Of a DNA stretch of 20,513 nucleotides, positions 15,970 through 20,513 are shown piece by piece. Below the pieces are notes generated by a model. It did not search any database, was not told where the DNA came from, and saw only the letters and a list, made by a program, of their open reading frames with translations. Each line of letters opens with the position of its first letter. The stretch's first letter is position 1. This stretch comes from Pseudomonadota bacterium (lineage in GTDB: Bacteria; Pseudomonadota; Gammaproteobacteria; Enterobacterales; Enterobacteriaceae). The stretch is taken from positions 1 to 20,513 of the forward strand of contig JAFACP010000198.1 of the NCBI GenBank assembly GCA_023425455.1, read 5' to 3'. A program made the translations under genes and the position numbers.

Positions 15970-18825
15970 ATGCCGCTTTCTTCGCAGTTACAGCAGCAAT
16001 GGCAGAGAGTCTGTGAGCGTCTGCCTGAGTCATTACCGGCGTCATCTCTCAGCGAGCAGGCGAAAAGCGTGCTCACGTTCAGTGATTTTGTGCAGGAAAG
16101 CGTAACGGCCTCTCCTGACTGGCTGGCGGAGCTTGAGAGCTCGCCGCCGCAGGCAGATGAGTGGCGGCATTATGCCGACTGGCTAAAGTGCGCACTTGAC
16201 GATGTGGCCGATGAGGCGACGCTGATGCGTGTCCTGCGCCAGTTTCGTCGGCGGATCATGGTGCGGATCGCCTGGGCGCAGGCGCTGGAACGGGTCAGCG
16301 AAGAGGGCACGCTGCAGCAGCTCAGTGAGCTGGCGCAAACGCTGATCGTCGCCGCGCGGGACTGGCTTTACGCCGCCTGCTGCAAGGAGTGGGGAACGCC
16401 CTGCAGCGAAGAGGGGGTTCCACAGCCGCTGCTGATTCTGGGGATGGGCAAGCTCGGCGGCTGCGAGCTGAATTTTTCCTCCGACATCGATCTGATTTTT
16501 TGCTGGCCGGAGAACGGCTCTACGCGCGGTGGCCGTCGCGAGCTGGACAACGCCCAGTTCTTTACCCGCCTGGGGCAGCGATTAATCAAAGCGCTGGATC
16601 AGCCAACCCAGGATGGCTTTGTCTACCGGGTGGATATGCGTCTGCGCCCGTTTGGCGACAGCGGCCCGCTGGTACTGAGCTTTGCGGCGCTGGAGGATTA
16701 TTACCAGGAGCAGGGGCGTGACTGGGAACGTTACGCGATGGTCAAAGCGCGGATCATGGGGGATAGCGATGACGCCTTTGCCAACGAGCTGCGCGCGATG
16801 CTGCGTCCGTTCGTGTTTCGTCGCTATATCGACTTCAGCGTGATCCAGTCCCTGCGCAACATGAAAGGGATGATTGCCCGCGAAGTTCGCCGTCGCGGGC
16901 TGAAAGACAACATTAAGCTCGGCGCGGGCGGGATCCGCGAAATTGAGTTTATCGTTCAGGTTTTCCAGCTGATCCGTGGCGGTCGCGAGCCCTCTCTGCA
17001 GTCCCGCTCGTTGCTCCCGACGCTGTCTGCCATCGAACAGCTTCACCTGCTGCCGGAAGGGGACGCGCAAACGCTGCGCGAGGCTTACCTGTTCCTGCGC
17101 CGTCTGGAAAACCTGCTGCAAAGCATTAACGATGAGCAGACCCAGACGCTGCCTGGCGATGAGCTGAACCGGGCGCGGCTGGCGTGGGGCATGCGCGCCG
17201 ACGACTGGGCGACGCTGACAAAGCGGCTGGATACCCACATGGCGGGCGTGCGACGCATCTTTAACGATCTGATTGGCGATGATGAGAACGAATCGTCGGA
17301 TGACGCGCTCTCTGAGCACTGGCGAGAGCTGTGGCAGGACGCGCTGCAGGAAGATGACACCACGCCGGTGCTGGCACATTTAAGCGACGATGACCGTCAT
17401 CGCGTGGTGGCGCTGATCGCGGATTTCCGCATGGAGCTGAATAAGCGCGCCATTGGCCCGCGTGGACGCCAGGTGCTGGATCACCTGATGCCGCATCTGT
17501 TGAGTGACGTCTGTAGCCGCGCCGATGCGCCGGTACCGCTGTCGCGTATGATGCCGCTGCTGAGCGGCATTATCACCCGTACGACCTATCTTGAGCTGTT
17601 AAGTGAATTCCCTGGCGCGCTTAAGCATCTGATTTCCCTCTGCGCCGCCTCGCCGATGGTGGCCAACAAACTGGCGCGTTATCCGCTGCTGCTGGACGAG
17701 CTGCTCGATCCGAATACGCTGTATCAGCCGACGGCGACGGACGCCTATCGTGATGAACTGCGGCAGTATTTGCTGCGCGTCCCGGAAGAGGATGAAGAAC
17801 AACAGCTGGAAGCATTACGCCAGTTTAAACAGGCTCAGATGTTGCGCGTTGCAGCGGCAGATATCGCCGGTACGCTACCGGTGATGAAAGTGAGCGATCA
17901 CTTAACCTGGCTTGCCGAAGCGATCATCGACGCGGTAGTGCAGCAGGCGTGGGGGCAGATGGTGGCGCGTTACGGTCAGCCGAAACATCTGGCCAAGCGT
18001 GAGGGCCGCGGTTTTGCCGTGGTGGGCTATGGCAAGCTTGGCGGCTGGGAGCTGGGCTATAGCTCCGATCTCGATCTGATCTTCCTGCACGATTGCCCGG
18101 TTGATGCAATGACCGACGGCGAACGGGAAATCGACGGTCGTCAGTTTTATCTGCGTCTGGCGCAACGCATTATGCACCTGTTCAGCACCCGTACTTCGTC
18201 CGGGATTTTGTACGAAGTCGATGCCCGTCTGCGCCCGTCCGGCGCGGCGGGAATGCTGGTTACTTCAACGGACTCCTTTGCCGATTACCAGAAAAGTGAA
18301 GCCTGGACGTGGGAGCATCAGGCGCTGGTGCGCGCGCGCGTGGTGTATGGCGATCCGCAGCTGAAATCGCAGTTTGATCGCATCCGCAAAGATGTCATGA
18401 CCACCGTACGCGACGGCAATACGCTGCAGACGGACGTGCGGGAAATGCGCGAGAAGATGCGCGCGCATTTAGGCAATAAGCATCGCGACCGCTTTGATAT
18501 TAAAGCCGATGAAGGCGGGATCACCGATATTGAGTTTATTACCCAATATCTGGTGCTGCGCCACGCTCACGAGAAGCCGAAGCTGACGCGCTGGTCTGAT
18601 AACGTGCGCATTCTGGAACTGCTGGCGCAAAACGACATTATGGATGAGCAGGAGTCGCAGGCCTTAACCCATGCCTACACCACGCTGCGGGATGCGCTGC
18701 ACCATCTTGCCCTGCAGGAACAGCCAGGACACGTGGCGCTGGACGGCTTTGCCGCCGAGCGTGCTCAGGTCACGGCAAGCTGGCAGAAGTGGCTGGTGGA
18801 ACCGTGCGTATCAAAACAAGTGTGA
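15970..18825 (+). CDS. glnE: bifunctional glutamine synthetase adenylyltransferase / deadenylase
   Basis: Controls glutamine synthetase by attaching AMP (C-terminal half) or removing it (N-terminal half) in response to PII protein and glutamine. The 951 residues compare with 946 in E. coli. Two nucleotidyltransferase domains are visible: [17 protein letters not shown] (about 158-174, with Asp172 and Asp174) for deadenylylation, and [17 protein letters not shown] (about 686-702, with Asp700 and Asp702) for adenylylation. Helical regulatory regions follow each. AAGGAA lies 8 nt before the ATG. It is preceded by ygiF and followed by hldE 40 bp later. It is a nitrogen-control gene in the same window as a urease operon, but not linked to it in transcription. 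Confidence 0.98.
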   Translation: MPLSSQLQQQWQRVCERLPESLPASSLSEQAKSVLTFSDFVQESVTASPDWLAELESSPPQADEWRHYADWLKCALDDVADEATLMRVLRQFRRRIMVRIAWAQALERVSEEGTLQQLSELAQTLIVAARDWLYAACCKEWGTPCSEEGVPQPLLILGMGKLGGCELNFSSDIDLIFCWPENGSTRGGRRELDNAQFFTRLGQRLIKALDQPTQDGFVYRVDMRLRPFGDSGPLVLSFAALEDYYQEQGRDWERYAMVKARIMGDSDDAFANELRAMLRPFVFRRYIDFSVIQSLRNMKGMIAREVRRRGLKDNIKLGAGGIREIEFIVQVFQLIRGGREPSLQSRSLLPTLSAIEQLHLLPEGDAQTLREAYLFLRRLENLLQSINDEQTQTLPGDELNRARLAWGMRADDWATLTKRLDTHMAGVRRIFNDLIGDDENESSDDALSEHWRELWQDALQEDDTTPVLAHLSDDDRHRVVALIADFRMELNKRAIGPRGRQVLDHLMPHLLSDVCSRADAPVPLSRMMPLLSGIITRTTYLELLSEFPGALKHLISLCAASPMVANKLARYPLLLDELLDPNTLYQPTATDAYRDELRQYLLRVPEEDEEQQLEALRQFKQAQMLRVAAADIAGTLPVMKVSDHLTWLAEAIIDAVVQQAWGQMVARYGQPKHLAKREGRGFAVVGYGKLGGWELGYSSDLDLIFLHDCPVDAMTDGEREIDGRQFYLRLAQRIMHLFSTRTSSGILYEVDARLRPSGAAGMLVTSTDSFADYQKSEAWTWEHQALVRARVVYGDPQLKSQFDRIRKDVMTTVRDGNTLQTDVREMREKMRAHLGNKHRDRFDIKADEGGITDIEFITQYLVLRHAHEKPKLTRWSDNVRILELLAQNDIMDEQESQALTHAYTTLRDALHHLALQEQPGHVALDGFAAERAQVTASWQKWLVEPCVSKQV

Positions 18826-18865
18826 TATTATCGCGCGCAAATTGTGAATCTTTCTGGAGTCAGGA

Positions 18866-20296
18866 ATGAAAGTAACACTGCCAGAGTTTGAACGTGCTGG
18901 AGTGATGGTTGTCGGTGATGTGATGCTGGATCGTTACTGGTACGGGCCGACCAGCCGCATCTCCCCGGAAGCGCCGGTGCCGGTAGTTAAGGTCGACACG
19001 ATTGAAGAGCGTCCGGGCGGCGCGGCAAACGTGGCGATGAACATAGCCTCTCTGGGCGCCAGCTCGCGCCTTGTGGGGTTAACCGGCATTGACGATGCGG
19101 CGCGTGCGCTGAGCAAATCGCTGGCAGATGTCAACGTGAAGTGCGACTTCGTCTCTGTTCCGACCCATCCGACCATCACCAAGCTGCGCGTGCTGTCGCG
19201 CAACCAGCAGTTGATCCGCCTCGATTTTGAAGAGGGGTTTGAGGGCGTTGATCCTGAGCCGCTGCATGAGCGTATCAACCAGGAGCTGGGAACCATTGGT
19301 GCGCTGGTACTTTCCGACTATGCCAAAGGGGCGCTTGCCAGCGTGCAGCAGATGATTCAGCTGGCGCGTCAGGCCGGGGTGCCGGTGCTGATCGATCCAA
19401 AAGGCACCGATTTTGAGCGCTATCGCGGCGCGACGCTGCTGACGCCAAACCTCTCGGAGTTTGAAGCGGTGGCGGGTAAGTGCAAAACGGAAGCGGAAAT
19501 TGTCGAGCGCGGGATGAAAATCATCGCTGACTTCGAGCTGTCGGCGCTGCTGGTGACCCGTTCCGAGCAGGGGATGACGCTGCTGCAGCCCGGTAAGAAA
19601 CCGTTACATATGCCTACGCAGGCGCAGGAAGTTTACGACGTCACCGGTGCGGGAGATACGGTTATCGGCGTGCTGGCGGCGACGCTTGCGGCGGGAAATT
19701 CGCTCGAAGAGGCGTGTTACTTCGCGAACGCCGCGGCGGGCGTGGTTGTCGGTAAACTGGGCACCTCAACCGTGTCGCCTGTCGAGCTGGAGAACGCGGT
19801 GCGTGGCCGTGCCGATACCGGTTTTGGCGTCATGAGCGAAGACGAGCTGAAGGTGGCCGTTGCCGCCGCGCGCAAACGGGGTGAGAAGGTGGTGATGACC
19901 AACGGCGTGTTTGACATTCTGCACGCGGGACACGTCTCTTATCTGGCCAATGCGCGTAAGCTCGGCGATCGCCTGATTGTGGCGGTGAACAGTGATGCCT
20001 CCACGAAGCGCCTGAAAGGCGAAAGCCGTCCGGTCAACCCGCTGGAACAGCGTATGATCGTACTCGGGGCGCTGGAAGCCGTGGACTGGGTTGTATCGTT
20101 TGAAGAAGATACCCCGCAGCGCCTGATTGCCGGCATTCTGCCGGACCTGCTGGTAAAAGGCGGGGATTATAAACCGGACCAGATTGCCGGGAGCGAAGAG
20201 GTCTGGGCCAACGGCGGTGAAGTGATGGTGCTGAACTTTGAAGATGGCTGTTCAACCACCAATATCATCAAGAAAATCCAGAAAGACAGTCAGTAA
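18866..20296 (+). CDS. hldE: bifunctional heptose 7-phosphate kinase / heptose 1-phosphate adenylyltransferase
   Basis: Makes ADP-heptose for the lipopolysaccharide inner core. The N-terminal ribokinase-type domain phosphorylates D-glycero-beta-D-manno-heptose 7-phosphate at O-1; its signatures are [15 protein letters not shown] and DVTGAGDT (258-265, catalytic base Asp264). The C-terminal nucleotidyltransferase domain (from about 340) has [12 protein letters not shown] with the HxGH motif at 353-356. The 476 residues match E. coli HldE (477), so both halves are intact and fused. The ribosome binding site is GGAG/AGGA before the ATG at 18866. It follows glnE by 40 bp and ends at a strong terminator. 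Confidence 0.98.
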   Translation: MKVTLPEFERAGVMVVGDVMLDRYWYGPTSRISPEAPVPVVKVDTIEERPGGAANVAMNIASLGASSRLVGLTGIDDAARALSKSLADVNVKCDFVSVPTHPTITKLRVLSRNQQLIRLDFEEGFEGVDPEPLHERINQELGTIGALVLSDYAKGALASVQQMIQLARQAGVPVLIDPKGTDFERYRGATLLTPNLSEFEAVAGKCKTEAEIVERGMKIIADFELSALLVTRSEQGMTLLQPGKKPLHMPTQAQEVYDVTGAGDTVIGVLAATLAAGNSLEEACYFANAAAGVVVGKLGTSTVSPVELENAVRGRADTGFGVMSEDELKVAVAAARKRGEKVVMTNGVFDILHAGHVSYLANARKLGDRLIVAVNSDASTKRLKGESRPVNPLEQRMIVLGALEAVDWVVSFEEDTPQRLIAGILPDLLVKGGDYKPDQIAGSEEVWANGGEVMVLNFEDGCSTTNIIKKIQKDSQ

Positions 20297-20300
20297 CAGA

Positions 20301-20325
20301 AACGGGCCGAATGGCCCGTTTTTTT
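20301..20325 (+). terminator. rho-independent terminator of hldE
   Basis: A perfect 8-bp stem (20301-20308 with 20313-20320, GAAT tetraloop) is followed directly by T's (20319-20325). It begins 5 bp after the hldE stop. The matching A's on the other side may also let it serve the convergent ubiK gene. Confidence 0.92.
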
Positions 20326-20333
20326 GACTGCCG

Positions 20334-20513
20334 TTATTCCGCGTCGCTGACCGGCGGGATCGCCGGGGCCGGTTTCACTTCTGCGGCGCTGTCACGGTTT
20401 TCCAGCTCGTTCAGACGCTGTTCCAGAAGCGCGAGCTTTTCGCGGGTGCGCAGCAGAACCTGCGTCTGTACGTCGAACTCTTCACGGCTGACTAAATCAA
20501 GGCGGACCAGTTG
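20334..20513 (-). CDS. ubiK: ubiquinone biosynthesis accessory factor UbiK (C-terminal part)
   Basis: Partial gene: the right edge of the window cuts it, leaving the last 59 codons and a TAA at 20334-20336. The visible protein starts [20 protein letters not shown] and continues as a predicted coiled coil ([19 protein letters not shown]), then an acidic, Pro-rich tail ending PPVSDAE. This matches the C-terminal half of E. coli UbiK (YqiC), a small BMFP-family coiled-coil protein that binds UbiJ and assists aerobic ubiquinone synthesis. The tail after the coiled coil differs from E. coli, as is usual. It is convergent with hldE. Confidence 0.94.
   Translation of the reverse strand, partial: QLVRLDLVSREEFDVQTQVLLRTREKLALLEQRLNELENRDSAAEVKPAPAIPPVSDAE

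Noticed and set aside
16582..17379. 265-codon minus-strand frame inside glnE
   Set aside because: It is antisense to the conserved glnE coding sequence, has no ribosome binding site or promoter of note, and looks like other GC-rich shadow frames.

Overview
The window looks like chromosome from a urease-positive member of the Enterobacteriaceae, of the Enterobacter/Lelliottia/Klebsiella type. The backbone proteins (RpsU, TsaD, PlsY, FolB, BacA/UppP, Cca, YgiM, YgiF, GlnE, HldE, UbiK) match the Escherichia coli proteins as I remember them almost residue for residue and follow the E. coli order. The urease proteins look most like the Klebsiella aerogenes set. The DNA is GC-rich and densely coding. 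No gap without a gene exceeds 300 bases; the longest are about 236 bp (rpsU/tsaD) and 237 bp (ygiM/ygiF).

Layout. Positions 1-1533 hold rpsU (minus strand, head of the rpsU-dnaG-rpoD operon) and the divergent tsaD. Positions 1573-7057 hold a complete minus-strand urease operon, read ureD-ureA-ureB-ureC-ureE-ureJ-ureF-ureG. Positions 7245-8831 hold a divergent pair: an exported alpha/beta hydrolase (minus) and an OhrR-type MarR regulator (plus), with a perfect 12-bp palindrome between them. An MFS transporter (8897-10363, minus) follows, with a CRP-like site upstream. From 10456 to the end the backbone resumes: plsY (-), folB (+), bacA (+), cca (-), ygiM (-), ygiF-glnE-hldE (+), and the truncated ubiK (-).

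In E. coli the space between plsY and tsaD carries the tartrate genes ttdR-ttdABT. Here the same space carries transporter, regulator/hydrolase and urease genes, so it behaves as a variable accessory slot between fixed housekeeping genes. UreA, UreB and UreC form the enzyme. UreD, UreF and UreG are the maturation chaperone and GTPase complex, UreE delivers nickel through a His-rich tail, and UreJ is a HupE-family membrane protein probably involved in nickel uptake. An ATA-N9-TAT Nac-like site upstream of ureD suggests induction under nitrogen limitation.

Nothing here is clearly an unknown system. The most interesting part is the OhrR-like regulator. It keeps both redox cysteines and the sensing tyrosines of organic-peroxide sensors at their usual spacing, yet sits opposite a secreted esterase-like hydrolase instead of an ohr gene. 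I saw no insertion sequences, CRISPR arrays, tRNA or rRNA genes, prophage or toxin-antitoxin genes.
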